The notes: generated from the letters alone by a model not told the origin. A DNA stretch of 64,000 nucleotides from Siderastrea siderea (GCA_964030785.1 OZ034970.1:1670911-1734910), one strand, 5' to 3'. Numbered from the stretch's first letter, positions 32,301-43,529 are shown. Translations and numbers: made by a program.

Positions 32301-33232
32301 CAAAATCGTTATTCTTTAGCCTGAGTATCAGGCCCTAGTTTTCCTAATTCGCTGCTCCAGACCCTAATCAATATTATATAGACAGATGTTATAAGTTGTA
32401 ATGGTTATTTTTGAAAATGTGTGTTGCTTAGCATACGAAATGTCAAGTTTAGCACTCAAATGCGTTGGTTTACCATGTTTATTACCATAGTTTGTTTTAT
32501 TTTTAATCAAACTACGGCTGGCCTAAGTAGAAGAGTTTATTTGATGGGTTTGGCTTGCATATTAAAACATAGGCCCGCAATGCGTGCAGAACCGACGAAG
32601 TGTTGGTTCGTCTCGAAAAGAAAGCAAGCGAGGCGTGCGTGACTGCAGGTTCAATAACATTCAAGCATCTGTAACAGCACGTTGCAGTAAAAGTGTGTAA
32701 CTGTAACTAACGCTGAAATTTGACCAACTGAAAAGGTGATCAATACCCTGGAAAGGACGTCAACTGAATTATTCACCCTCTCCTCACCAAACATAGCTCC
32801 ACCCCTGGCTCCACAGACTATGCCCATGACCTCATCCATTCTTCACTCAAGACCATTTTCGCTGTCTTTTGGTCGGTCTTCCTCAAAACCCTGAACAAAA
32901 AGGCCATCACAATTCTCAAAACAGACGCATTTCAAAAATGGGCGATAATTTTCCCAATATAAAAGTAACCACATCTTTAAGATTGATCAGTATGGGCACC
33001 GTAATAGCCCAAAAGAATTGAACTTTTCCCCACACCTGGGAACCACGCTTTGTGCACAGTTCCTTTAATCATGTCAAGGGCTCTTTAAGCCAAATTGTGA
33101 ATGCAAATACGAAATAAATCATTGCTATGCTCTATCGTACAGGTTACAAGAAAGCGCATTATAGGCATTTACCAGTCGTTTTGACCCACTCCACCCTCGA
33201 TTAATGTTTTTACTTGGCTCACCGTGCCATGC
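29310..33232. other. Non-genic stretch with SINE remnants
   Basis: Apart from the SINE remnants listed separately, there are open frames on both strands around 30.0-30.35 kb and 30.95-31.2 kb (the latter followed by a good donor CTGAAAG|GTAAGA on the minus strand) that could be first exons, but nothing ties them to a protein family. Confidence 0.35.
31500..31800 (-). repeat. Two degraded tRNA-like SINEs
   Basis: On the minus strand, 31,580-31,505 reads GTAGCTCAGTGAATTAGAGCG.. (A box) and 31,797-31,725 reads CAGTGGTTAGAGCACTCGACCGG... Both are followed on the minus strand by degraded B boxes. The tail CTGCTACGGATCAACAATG (31,629) recurs as GGATCAGCAATGTCGAAA near 31,862 and 41,610, marking one SINE family. 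Confidence 0.6.
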
Positions 33233-33741
33233 TAACTGGTGTAACGAAAATTGTGACAGTATTTTGCCCTTTGCGTTACCTAATGACGTTATGTTTAAAA
33301 TCTGATGACTCAGCTCATCTGTCTTATCGCTTTGAATATTTAATTTTGTTGAATTAAACTAAAAAATTAAATGTTGATATATATTTGTCCACAACTGAAC
33401 ATGCTTTTACCGAGAGTTGTAAGCAATGTATTTATATACTGTTGTGAATAGGGCACTATAAAAACATGATTATCGATAAAGATAAACACATCGTCAGAAT
33501 CTCAACGTACTAACCGGCGTGACGAAAATTGTGACAGCATTTTGTCTTTTGCGTTACCGAATGACGTAATGTTTAAAACCGGATTACTCAGCTCATCTGT
33601 CTTGTCGCTTTGAATATTTTGTTAAATTAAAATAAAAATTTAAAGATATATTTGGCCACAACTGAACATGCCGTTATCGAGAGTTGTGAGCGAAGCATTT
33701 ATATGCTGTTGTGAATATGGTACTATAAAAACATGATTTTC
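33233..33741. repeat. Tandem duplication, about 0.28-kb period
   Basis: Copies at about 33,233-33,479 and 33,511-33,741 share GTGACGAAAATTGTGACAG-like, CTCAGCTCATCTGTCTT, CACAACTGAACATGC, GAGAGTTGT and ACTATAAAAACATGATT blocks in the same order. They lie just downstream of the exon at 33,995-34,174, probably in its first intron. Confidence 0.75.
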
Positions 33742-33994
33742 GATCTGGAGAAATTGGTAAAAAGCGAAGTCGTCGCTTTATCTCAAACACGTTAAAGCAT
33801 GTCTTATGACGTAATCGTTAAATCCAGTTTGCTCTTCCGGAGTCAGCAAGTCAGTGTCTCGAACTCTAAAATCGAACAAATCGGTTCAAAATCAAAAGTA
33901 AAGCAGAAAAATTAAAAAGAGTAACTGGTATATAATTCCGGGCCGATCATACTATCCAAGAAGATCCAGCCTCGTGTAGTAATTCATTTCCCAC

Positions 33995-34174
33995 CTGCGA
34001 ATAACCTTTCTTAACGTTGGCAGCTGGATACTTTCCAAGTATTAAACAGGTAAACATAACCACAACAACATAAACCAGAATTTTCCTCTCATAACATTTA
34101 CTGAGAACGATTCTACGCTTACGGTGTCTCAGCAACACTTTGGTCCCACCAGCATCAACAGTGCCACTGGACAT
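33995..34174 (-). CDS. First coding exon of a type II membrane protein, unknown
   Basis: ATG at 34,174-34,172, 60 codons, donor TCGCAG|GTGGGA in phase 0. Residues 15-31 are strongly basic (LLRHRKRRIVLSKCYERK) and are followed by a hydrophobic segment, ILVYVVVVMFTCLILG (about 32-47), then a lumenal-type stem. A basic cytosolic tail plus an uncleaved anchor is the layout of Golgi glycosyl- and sulfotransferases and some proteases. The remaining exons were not recognised, so the function is open. The upstream 280 bp are richer in CpG than the surroundings. Confidence 0.5.
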
Positions 34175-34460
34175 CACCTCCTGTTATTATCAGTCCTCCT
34201 TGCTTTCTTTCACTAGTATTGCACAGATATTTCAGTCCGGCCAAAGCCAACACTGCTCGGCGGACGTGTGCTTCTACACCTACGATACTTTTTATGTGGC
34301 CCTTGTCCTATCGTGCGTGCGTGTGTGTACTAATCGACGTCTGTGTACAACTTCTTCTCTATATGTTCAGAGGTCAGCACAAAATTATACCACAACACAG
34401 TCGAAGCAAATCTTCCACCAAGCCTCCGTCACCTTTCTTGACCTGCCAATTTAAAATGGC
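34175..34460 (-). promoter_or_regulatory. Likely 5' UTR/promoter of the gene at 33,995
   Basis: A stretch with clearly more CpG (GCTCGGCGGACGTG, CGTGCGTGCG, ACGTC) than its AT-rich surroundings lies directly upstream of the ATG on the minus strand. A GCCATTTTAAATTGG block lies at about 34,445-34,460. No TATA box is obvious. Confidence 0.35.
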
Positions 34461-35564
34461 GACTCGTCTGCTCTTGTTCTCACGTCATCCCATCCCGTGG
34501 GCCATAGCGAAATACACACCTTGTGAACCTTACACGACGTATTTTGACCGACCAAACCAGTCGACCCTCTTGTCACGACTGCTCTAACTCGACATCGTCG
34601 GTTAAAAAGTTATAAACGTCCAAAATCTGTGCGGACAGATTCCGCCCCCCTCCCTACAGTCTGAATAGAGTTTTAAAATACTAACATTCATTTAAAATAT
34701 GACGCGGCATTTTAAGTTACACATGTATCCAAAGACTAAGTTGAAAGGTGAATTAATAGGAGTGGACACAATTTTATGCTAACGTGAAACAGACCTTTGG
34801 ACAACTTTGTTGGGAACATTTTGTTGAAATCTAACAAATATATTACTGACGGCCCTATCGTCGCATTATATAAATGCCAATATTTAACAATCTTAGGGAT
34901 TAAGTGGTGAATTTACGAATAATATGTAAATTTATACTCGTTTAAACAGCTTAATTAAGAAAATGACACAATTACGTTTGAAGTTTTGTTTCCTGGCTCT
35001 CTTGGGTCTGAAGAGTCTAGCAATTAAAGAATTTTACTTCAGTATGAAATATTGTGCTTATTTTTCTCTTTTTTCACACCTATTTCCTAAAAAAACACAT
35101 GGTTTTTTTAGGAAATGGTTTTCATCAAGATATTATATTGGAGCACAATATGCTTTTCACTTGGTCTGTCAGCCTCTTCCACTGCCGGAACAGTTTTCAT
35201 TGTTTCACGAATAAGAAGATTTCAGATGCGATATTGAAATGGAAATGATTGAAAACAAGAATCCTGACTAAAAAACATAGAATGGAAAAATTAAGCAGTT
35301 TTCAACTGTCTTTATTTATGCATCGGAAAATTTTCGATGTAGTGATATGAAAAATAAAATTAAAAAAAAGTCAAGAATCGTGTGATTCCTAAAAAACTGA
35401 AGTGTGCGGCATGTTCATTGAAATGAGAACCTGTCTATCCTCTTTTTTATTATTATTATGGCCCATTTTATGGAGTTGATCCAATAGAAAACATAACACT
35501 TAGTTTCCTTTAGAAAACCTTAAAATAATCCTGCAAATGTGTAACAAAAACGCATCTGAAATTA

Positions 35565-35830
35565 TGAATATATGAAATTCATATATTTGAACTGCGGAAT
35601 GAAGAAATAAATGTGAAGAAGATCATCGCAGTTATTAACGCAACTTATGCAGTTGCGAAAAGAAAGCCTGAAAAAAAAAAAAAAGGGTTCGAATCCCGGC
35701 AAGCCTGATTTTTTCAGGCTTTCTTTTCGCAACTGCATAAGTTGCGTTAATAACTGCGATGACCTTCTTCACATTTATTTCTTCATTCCGCAGTTCAAAT
35801 ATATGAATTTCATATACTCATAATTTCATC
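35565..35830. repeat. Long hairpin made of inverted SINE tails
   Basis: The stretch ending in GAAAGCCTGAAAAAA (about 35,570-35,685) is the inverted copy of 35,708-35,826 (TTTTTTCAGGCTTTC.. to ..ATATGAATTTCATAT). The loop is about 25-35 nt and holds a B box (GGTTCGAATCC). The arms are over 110 bp and almost perfect. It is a broken, inverted copy of the 247-bp SINE unit that follows. Confidence 0.85.
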
Positions 35831-35870
35831 TTCATCTTTCCCGGGTATATTACGAACCAATTTAATGACC

Positions 35871-36265
35871 AGCTCCCAGTTGGCTTGTTAGCTCAATTGG
35901 TTAGAGCGCTGCACCGGTATCGCAGAGGTCAGGGTTCGAATCCCGGCAAGCCTGATTTTTTCAGGCTTTCTTTTCGCAACTGCATAAGTTGCGTTAATAA
36001 CTGCGATGATCTTCTTCACATTTATTTCTTCATTCTGCAGTTCAAATATATGAATTTCATATATTCATAATTTCATCTTCATCTTTCCCGGGTATATTAC
36101 GAACCAATTTAATGACCAGCTCCCAGTTGGCTTGTTAGCTCAATTGGTTAGAGCGCTGCACCGGTATCGCAGAGGTCAGGGTTCGAATCCCGGCAAGCCT
36201 GATTTTTTCAGGCTTTCTTTTCGCAACTGCATAAGTTGCGTTAATAACTGCGATGATCTTCTTCA
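35871..36265 (+). repeat. Tandem tRNA-headed SINE units (array 1)
   Basis: Two units with a 247-bp period. Each has a tRNA-like head (35,881-35,953; 36,128-36,200) with A box TTAGCTCAATTGG and perfect B box GGTTCGAATCC, then a short inverted repeat CAGGCTTTC and a tail with ATATGAATTTCATAT. The second unit is cut at 36,265, where the receptor 5' flank begins. The head cannot fold as a normal tRNA (extra base before the D stem, T-T first pair, C33), so it is a SINE rather than a tRNA gene. Frames such as MLAQLVRALHRYRR are artefacts of the head. Confidence 0.85.
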
Positions 36266-36398
36266 CATTTATTAAAAATGCATCTGTCGCCTTCAAGAGA
36301 GTAGGACGACGCACGGAAGGTTCCAAAATCGTTTTACTCAGACGCGGTTGAAATTCCTCAAACACCGAAAAGGCTAAGGCTTCACTCTGTCCAAAAAA

Positions 36399-37654
36399 AT
36401 GTACCACAACAACACAGAGGGAATTGCCGACCGTTCGAGGCAGACCAGGTATGGGTCAGTCTTTTTTGACCGCTCGCATCAGATTTTGCGGGTTACTTAC
36501 ATGATACAATATTGCCCGGGATTTTAATCGCAATCGCATCGATTGCTTCAGCCATCACCATGCTTCTGAACACATTAGTGATCATAGCTGTAAGTCAACG
36601 AAAAGAACTGCAAAAGAACTCGAACATTCTGTTGTCAAGCTTGGCTGTTGCGGACCTACTAAGAGGCGTTTTGTTTATACCGGTACTTTCTGTCACTGCC
36701 ATTTTCCTCCTTGACGCCCAAGTTTCACTTGATCATTTGTGCACGTTACACATAATCATTGCAAACTTGATGGCTTTTCTTGTCTTCTCCTCTCTATACC
36801 ATCTGACAGCAGTCGCTTGGGAGAGGTATATAGCTATAAGAAAATGGGTGGAATATAAGGTCATTGTGACAAGAAAATACCTTAAAAACCTGGCAATGTT
36901 CGCCTGGTTATCAGCCATAGTCACAGCAATTCCTCTTCTTACAATGGAATTGGCCGGATTGGACATTAAGGTCCTAAAAGCGTGGATTCTCGTTGCCAAT
37001 GTCTGTGGAGCAGTCACCTTCCTAGCTATCGCATATTTCTATATCATGGTGTACCTCGGAGTACGTAAACGAAAAACAAGCGAAATCAGGCAAGTTACCT
37101 CTCTCGTTCAAGCCAAACTCCAATCTAAAGTTGCCATGACAACTGGCTTGATGACTATTACACTTCTTTTCACAACTGTTTTAGCTGGATTTCTCTTTAG
37201 CTTGAGAGTTCTTTTTCCAACCTTACGCACAACTTTGTTTATCCTTATTTTGGGCACACTGTTTCAGTTAAACGCTTTAATCAATCCACTTCTTTACTGC
37301 TATAGAGACCGCCATTTTAGAAACGCATTGCTAGAGCTCTTGAAAATAAAAAACCCTCAAGCAATCATGCCTAGAATTGGCGACGAGGGAGTTCCTAGAC
37401 GACAGCACTGTTGTCATTTTGGTTCACAGGAAAATGTTCAACAAGAGCTGAAGACCGAGGAAAAACGTTCTCGACTGACAAGAAGTGTATCCTGGGATCT
37501 ACCGGTTTTCTTTACCGATGATGTGATGTTGAAAAGACCAATGTCAGCTCCTTCAGTTGTTAAATTTAGTGGTGTATCCGATGAACTACAACTACAGAAA
37601 CCTTCTTCCGTATTGTTAACAACTGTTGAAATTTATGCTGAAGATAGCGTGTGA
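36399..37654 (+). pseudogene. Class A GPCR copy 1, seven-TM frame intact but N-terminus broken
   Basis: Start-like ATG at 36,399 (YHNNTEG..) aligns with the N-terminus of the 43.5-kb receptor, but a 1-nt loss near 36,457 and a TGA at 36,467-36,469 (where the paralog has Cys TGT) separate it from the body. The body is then open to 37,654: LLNTLVIIAV (TM1), LAVADLL (Asp2.50), AWERYIAIRKW (DRY site as ERY), YFYIMVYLGVRKRKTSEI, INPLLYCYRDRHFR (NPxxY as NPLLY), and a Ser-rich tail with LTRSVSWD and KRPMSAPS. The tail ends where the paralog has CGA (here TGA). It has no in-frame ATG before TM1, so it is probably a young pseudogene unless another 5' exon supplies a start. Confidence 0.75.
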
Positions 37655-38620
37655 TATCAAACGAGGGAAAATGAATCTGGACTAAACGGGGATGATTTGA
37701 AGAAATCCAAAGTAACTGGCTGAGATGAACTTTTTATCGTACCGTTTAAACAACAGAGAAAGGAAAAGATTTTCTGAAGATCCAACTCGGCGCCAAGTTT
37801 ATTAGAGGGCGCAGTCGTTTCGGATAAACCTTCCACAGTTTCTGAACGTACGGCAAGTTTGTGAAAACCTTGAATAACTAGACTAGAAGCCACAAGCAGT
37901 GTATACCGCTAAGGTTTTTGTGTAATGCGTTGATTTTCCGTGACTTGTTACATCTATTCTGATTCGCCAAGAAAGTTGTTTTTTGCTCTAGCTTTCAGTT
38001 TTTGTAGAAAGTCGAATGAAAAAGTCTTTATTATTTATAGGCAAAAACAAATGTTGCTCTGAAAGAAAGAAATTTGACAACTCCAATGGCTTTTAAAAAT
38101 TGCACAAGCCGTTTTCCGATGATATCAGTTAAATATCCTAAATATAGCGTCGTAAATAGTAACTTAAAGTAGAGTTTTTGATTGTTTTTAATCGTACATA
38201 CGTGTGGACGTTAAAAACTAGTGAAAACGCACACCTGTCTGTGCATGGATGAAAAGCTTCCGAAAACCGAACAAGGACTTAAAAGAGACTATGAAGCATA
38301 AGTTATTTGGGAAAAATGTCAAATACAGTAGCTTTAACATGTGTTAAAGATAATTACGGCTTACGAATGTCCACAGACTAAGAAATAATTCTTAAATTAT
38401 TCCAATCGACAAACTATTTCTCATATAACAGTCAAATTTAAATTGCGCATGCCCTAAGTAGCTTTTGCTCCACACACTCTTTCCACGAACTGGAAAACAG
38501 AGAAGCAATTATAGAAATATTGCAAACAGCATCCAGCGTTACAGAATTAAAAAAAGAAAAATTATGTGCGTTGCATTTTTAAATTATTCTTTGACAATAT
38601 TTTAGTGATTGAGAAAGCTT
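37655..38620. other. 3' flank of GPCR copy 1
   Basis: It begins with the paralogous continuation of the receptor tail (TATCAAACGAGGGAAAA.. resembles the coding sequence at 44,790-44,810), then AT-rich sequence without exons. It is comparable to the 3' flank of the intact receptor only in the first part. Confidence 0.45.
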
Positions 38621-38899
38621 CCTTAATGCTCGCCCCTACCCCAAAAGGTTTTTCTCGAATTTTTTTCCGAGGGCGATTTTTCATTTGCACCTGCCGTTTT
38701 CAGTGGCTGTATGCTTATCCCTTAGCCATATTTTGACCGTTGCTATGGTTGCGAAATATGATGTCATACGTAGCAGGATGTTAAACCGTTTTTTAAGAAA
38801 AATCCGTGTCTTAACAGTTAATAGGTAAGAAAAGGATACAAAATGTTGACAAAAAACAGCAATGCGTTTAATTATGTTGCATTCTACATGTCTAGCATA

Positions 38900-39215
38900 A
38901 ATTTTTTCCATTTCCGCCGTTTTGACGATTTCTAATTTTAAGTAATATCCAATATGGCCGCTAAGATGGCGGACATCTTGGATGACGACACAGGCCCCTA
39001 GCAACGCCGCAACCCATAATTTATGGCTGACGACACAGGCCACCAGCAGCGCTGCAACCCATAATTCATACCTCACCTTATAAAGCACATCAAAAGCTTT
39101 CTTCTAAAGGTAAAAATATTTTGGAAATATTGTAACACAGCAAAAATCCAGGGGCACCCCCCCCCCCCCTTGTACCACGGTGGCAGTGGGACTTTGCTGG
39201 ACGTCCGAGGGTTAA
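38900..39215. repeat. MITE-like repeat ending ACGTCCGAGGGTTAA
   Basis: It contains AAGATGGCGGACATCTTGG, a direct repeat of GACGACACAGGCC..CAGC..GC.ACCCATAATT (twice, 38,984-39,068), a poly-C run (39,149-39,161) and the end GGACGTCCGAGGGTTAA. It belongs to the same family as 12,286-12,660. The other terminus is probably near CCTTAATGCTCG (38,622), but the match is weak. Confidence 0.5.
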
Positions 39216-39298
39216 GGGGCGGCTGTCATTTTTGTTGCCAAATCTATAAGTTACACACTCTGTACCCATGGATGAAATAACACAGCATTTAGTATTTC

Positions 39299-39750
39299 CA
39301 GCTCCCAGTTGGCTTGTTAGCTCAATTGGTTAGAGCGCTGCACCGGTATCGCAGAGGTCAGGGTTCGAATCCCGGCAAGCCTGATTTTTTCAGGCTTTCT
39401 TTTCGCAACTGCATAAGTTGCGTTAATAACTGCGATGATCTTCTTTACATTTATTTCTTCATTCCGCAGTTCAAATATATGAATTTCATATATTCATAAT
39501 TTCATCTTCATCTTTCCCGGGTATATTACGAACCAATTTAATGACCAGCTCCCAGTTGGCTTGTTAGCTCAATTGGTTAGATCGCTGCACCGGTATCGCA
39601 GAGGTCAGGGTTCGAATCCCGGCAGGCCTGATTTTTTCAGGCTTTCTTTTCGCAACTGCATAAGTTGCGTTAATAACTGCGAGGATCTTCTTTACATTTA
39701 CTTCTTCATTCCGCAGTTCAAATATATGAATTTCATATATTCATAATTTC
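39299..39750 (+). repeat. Tandem tRNA-headed SINE units (array 2)
   Basis: Two further units of the same 247-bp period (heads 39,310-39,382 and 39,557-39,629), same orientation as array 1 and nearly identical to it. The second unit has a few changes (GAGC to GATC in the D arm, CAAGCC to CAGGCC). Arrays 1 and 2 bracket GPCR copy 1. Confidence 0.85.
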
Positions 39751-40277
39751 ATTTAGTATTTCATAGTAATATCAGCTTTTGCGATTTTTTTTTTTTACTG
39801 AAAGAAGGTTAGAAAACGGGACAGTCGAATTGCATATTGGGCAAGAACAATTTTGTGTACCGATTTTGTGTACCATTGCAGCACTTAGTGCATTGATTCA
39901 AAAGACGAAGTTAAAAAGATAGGGGGTGTTAACGTTGTCATAGATTGACGCTGGCACAAGTTCATAGACAGTTAACTAACACCGAACCCATTATGCCTTT
40001 GTGTACCAATAACAATATCAGGGCTTAAAGGTTAACTTGCGAATAGTATGTAAATTTGTACTAGCTTGAAAATGTTAGCTTTTTCTTAAAAAAGAAAACA
40101 TGCTTCGCTCACTGTTTTTGCAATCTTCAGTAAGCAATCAAATGTTGCTTTTCAATGTGGATTTCACAGTCCAACTTGAATGCTGGAAATAAACATTTAA
40201 TCGCCGGTTATTTTAAGCACTTTTTTTACAAACAATCATGTAAATTTTTACTCAATTGAAAAGCTGAACTTTAAAAG

Positions 40278-40530
40278 AGACACAATTGATTTTCTGGTTT
40301 CGCTTCCTTGGGCGCTTAGAAATAAAACATTCCATAATGAAGAACTTACCTTTAATGTGAAATCATTTACTGAACTGTCTTTCAATCTCGTTATTTTGCT
40401 GCACAGAGACACAATTGATTTTCTGGTTTAGCTTCCTGGGGCGCTTAGAAATAAAACAGTCCATAATGAAGAATTTACCTTTAATGTGAAATCATTTAAC
40501 TGTCTTTCAATCTCGTTATTTTGCTGCACT
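40278..40530. repeat. Tandem duplication, about 126-bp unit
   Basis: GAGACACAATTGATTTTCTGG.. to ..CTCGTTATTTTGCTGCAC occurs at about 40,278-40,404 and again at about 40,405-40,530 with few substitutions and a small indel. Weaker matches to the same sequence lie at about 34,960-35,060 and 42,255-42,350, that is, in the 5' flanks of the receptor units. Confidence 0.8.
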
Positions 40531-40669
40531 GCCAATGTATCGCTTGATGTATCGAAAGATGTGTGGATAAAAATATTTATTTCAATACAAGAATCTCATG
40601 TTTCTCATAAATATAATACGAAATTTCAGGATAATGGGAATCTAAATTGTTCTGTTTCTTTTGTATTTT

Positions 40670-40960
40670 TTCTTAAGTCAGCCCTGTACAAAACATCACA
40701 CTTCACTCGCCTGTGTTTGTATAAAAAGAAAAGCTCGATTCTGAACTGTTTTCATAAAAATATTAAAATCTGTTGCCTTTAAAAGCGTGGGACACCGCAC
40801 GTAAACTTCAAAACTCATTTTGCCCAGACGCTGATGAAAGTCATCAAAGGCCGAAAAGACTGAATTTTGTTGAGGGGCCTCAAAGAAAGCGATTTGATCG
40901 TATCACATACAATCGCAATCAGTTACGCAGTTGATTTGAAATCACCACAAAAATTGTCAC
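40670..40960 (+). pseudogene. Relic 5' flank of a lost GPCR copy
   Basis: TACAAAACATCACA, AAAAGCGTGGGAC, ACTTCAAAACTCATTTTGC, GATGAAAGTCATCAAAGGCCGA and GACTGAATTTTGTTGAG match, in order, the region just upstream of the start codons at 43,530 and 47,460. No receptor coding sequence follows. A duplicated unit whose coding part was deleted explains this best. Confidence 0.6.
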
Positions 40961-41494
40961 AAGAATCGAAACAACATTTCTCTTACGTTGATACTCTTAG
41001 AGTTAAGGAAGGGGAAAGGGGGGGGGGGACTTTTTACGGGAAGTGTGGACATCAAAATCGAGTGGAAATGCATACGGGATAAAGATCTTTCTGAAAACGC
41101 GGTTGACAAATTTACGTCTTCAAACGTCATAAAATCGAAACAAAAACGCAACCGTTTGTATGGGGGATGTGTCATCTGGGACAAAAGGCTACCAAAATAC
41201 AACAGCGGTTTGTTGAAGTTATTATCCAAAGTCGATCATCTATTATTTTAGCCGATAGTCGTATTTAATATTGCCATGCCGTAAATAACATTTGCTTCAC
41301 GTGCGCATTCGAAACCGATAAGAAGAAAGATAATGAAAACACTGAAATCTTATGCTTAGTTATGCTTTGTAAGAGACATTCCAAAGAGTATCTAGCTTTA
41401 CCAAAATAGAATAATTTTTTAAAGAAAAGATGGAATAATTAACATGTCGCGAGCGTGGGACAAAGAAAAAAAAAAGAAAAAATCTGAGTTCCCG

Positions 41495-41795
41495 ACGGGA
41501 AGCTAACCCTTGACCTTCCGTACACCGGTCGGACGCTCTAACCACTGTGCTACTGGGAGACTCGTGGCGAGCATGAGTTCTTGGTGACACGCTTCCTGCA
41601 TACCGCTAGGATCAGCAATGTCGAAATGCCCTATAGGTGATAAATAAAGAAAGATGGTGAATTTTAAGCTTGTAGAAGAAATAAGAAAAGATGGAATAAT
41701 CAACCTGTCGCAAGCGTGGGACAAAGAAAAAAACTTGAGTCCCCAACGGGAATCGAACCCATGACTTTCCGTACACCGGTCAGACGCTCTAAATT
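41495..41795 (-). repeat. tRNA-like SINE pair
   Basis: On the minus strand, 41,575-41,495 reads AGTAGCACAGTGGTTAGAGCG..GACCGGTGTACGGAAGGTCAAGGGTT.. and 41,790-41,725 repeats the second half with a perfect B box (GGTTCGATTCC). The copies share a spacer CTTGTCCCACG..GCGACATG/GACAGG. The second copy is cut after its A-box side. Confidence 0.7.
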
Positions 41796-43529
41796 TTTTT
41801 TTTGCACGCCTTTGTTTGTGCGCTTATTTATGATATACCATTTGAAAGCTTAGGATTTTGTAGCGTCGTTAGAGATAGGAGGTGGCACAAGTTTTTCCTT
41901 CTTATGATCAGAGCTTTAAAAAAAGCTTGGAGGGAGCAGCTAACAGAAATCGAACAAACATTGGGCCCATTGTGACGTTTTGGCAATGGCAATCTCAGGG
42001 CTTAAACAGTTTAATTCACGAACAATACTTTTACTAGTTTGCCAACACATGAACTTTGTCAGGTAACGTGGATGCATATTTTGGTCACTTGTTTCGCAAT
42101 CAATAACTAATCGTTGGTTTTAAGTTGGCGTTTCACTGCTCGACTTGAAAGTTGCAAATCTTTTTCAATATATTTCCAGTACTCCAAGGGTATGTAACTT
42201 AATGACACAAATATGTAAATTTGTAGTCAAAAAGCAGCTGAACTTTAATAGAGAACAATTGACTGCATCAGTTTTATTCTACTTACTAAAAATTTACATC
42301 AATATGAAATATTACACTTTCCTTCTAACTCGTTATTTTGCTGCACAACTTATAATGCGTTTTTCTCAATATAATTTTTTGGAATAAGTGTTGCCAAAAT
42401 AGGCATCTAAGCATCTCCCCTAGAGTATCAGGGTCTCCCTTAATGCCTGGGACGATGTAAAATTTTTCAAGAGGCAGGAAATAAACAGTCGTACGATTCT
42501 TGAAAACTCGAAATGGAAAGTTAAAGTGAGGTTCAGTTTAAACGTCGAACTTTTCATGTGCCAAACCTACAATAGCTAATACGTATTGGGGTCGTCCCAA
42601 ATAGTGAAATTCGGCAGTTGATTCCGACCGAACTAATACGCCGAACTTAGTTCTTCAAATCAGTGAAAACAATCGTCGGTTGCACAATAACTAATGTAAA
42701 TAAGGCATTCAGCCACAATAAGCAGGACAGAAATTTAATATAGAAAATTGGACAAATAAGCTCATCAACTCTTCGCCTCTATAGCATAAATCTAGCCTAA
42801 TTTTAGATACAGCTCAGTTTATTTAGACAAGTTTGACTGTATATGTTATATTTTGACTGTTTTCCTTTAAATTTACAGTTGTGGCCTCCAACATCGGGCT
42901 TTTTCTTTCTGGAAAAGTTAGACTGAGTTAAAGCTAGGATACGGAGATTTTTGTCGTATGTTTTCTTCTGAACTGTCGACGTTAGCTAGTGAAGAAAAAA
43001 AAAACCGTTGCAGGATTTCTTTTAAAAAATCAGCTTGCCGTTGGGTTTTATGCATGCTGGTTCACGTTAACAGAACTCTACGCCACTCAAGAGTCTAAGT
43101 CGGTGTAAGACTTCTGCCGGTTTATTCGACTAGCGCAGTCGAGTAGAACGGCGGGTCGACCCAAAAACAAATCTGTCGAACTTAACTGATTCATACTTTG
43201 AACTTTTCTTGTGCCGAATCCAATAATTAGGTTCGATTCGGCACTTGAAAGTTTTGATGTTTGAACCAGGCTTAAAGAAAAAAAGGTTTATTTAAATGCG
43301 TCGGTCTTCTAACAAGACATCACATTAACCCACTCACATATGTTTTCTTTTGAAAAGACAAGCCTAAAATAATCCAGAAATTGTACTGCAATAATGAATC
43401 TGCCCCTTCAAAAGCGCAGAACGTTTCACGAAAGCTTCAAAAATCAATTCGCTCAGAGACGGTTGAAAGACATCAAAGACCAAGTACGGAAATCTAGTGG
43501 GTAACCAACACAACCATAACAAGCGTTTA

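Noticed and set aside
35881..35953. Functional tRNA gene
   Set aside because: A and B boxes are good, but the acceptor stem pairs only with an extra base before the D stem, the first pair is T-T, position 33 is C and the T stem has a mismatch. The tandem 247-bp units with tails fit a SINE.
35885..36070. Protein starting MLAQLVRALHRYRR, seen four times
   Set aside because: It is a translation of the tRNA-like SINE head; such frames arise wherever the SINE inserts.
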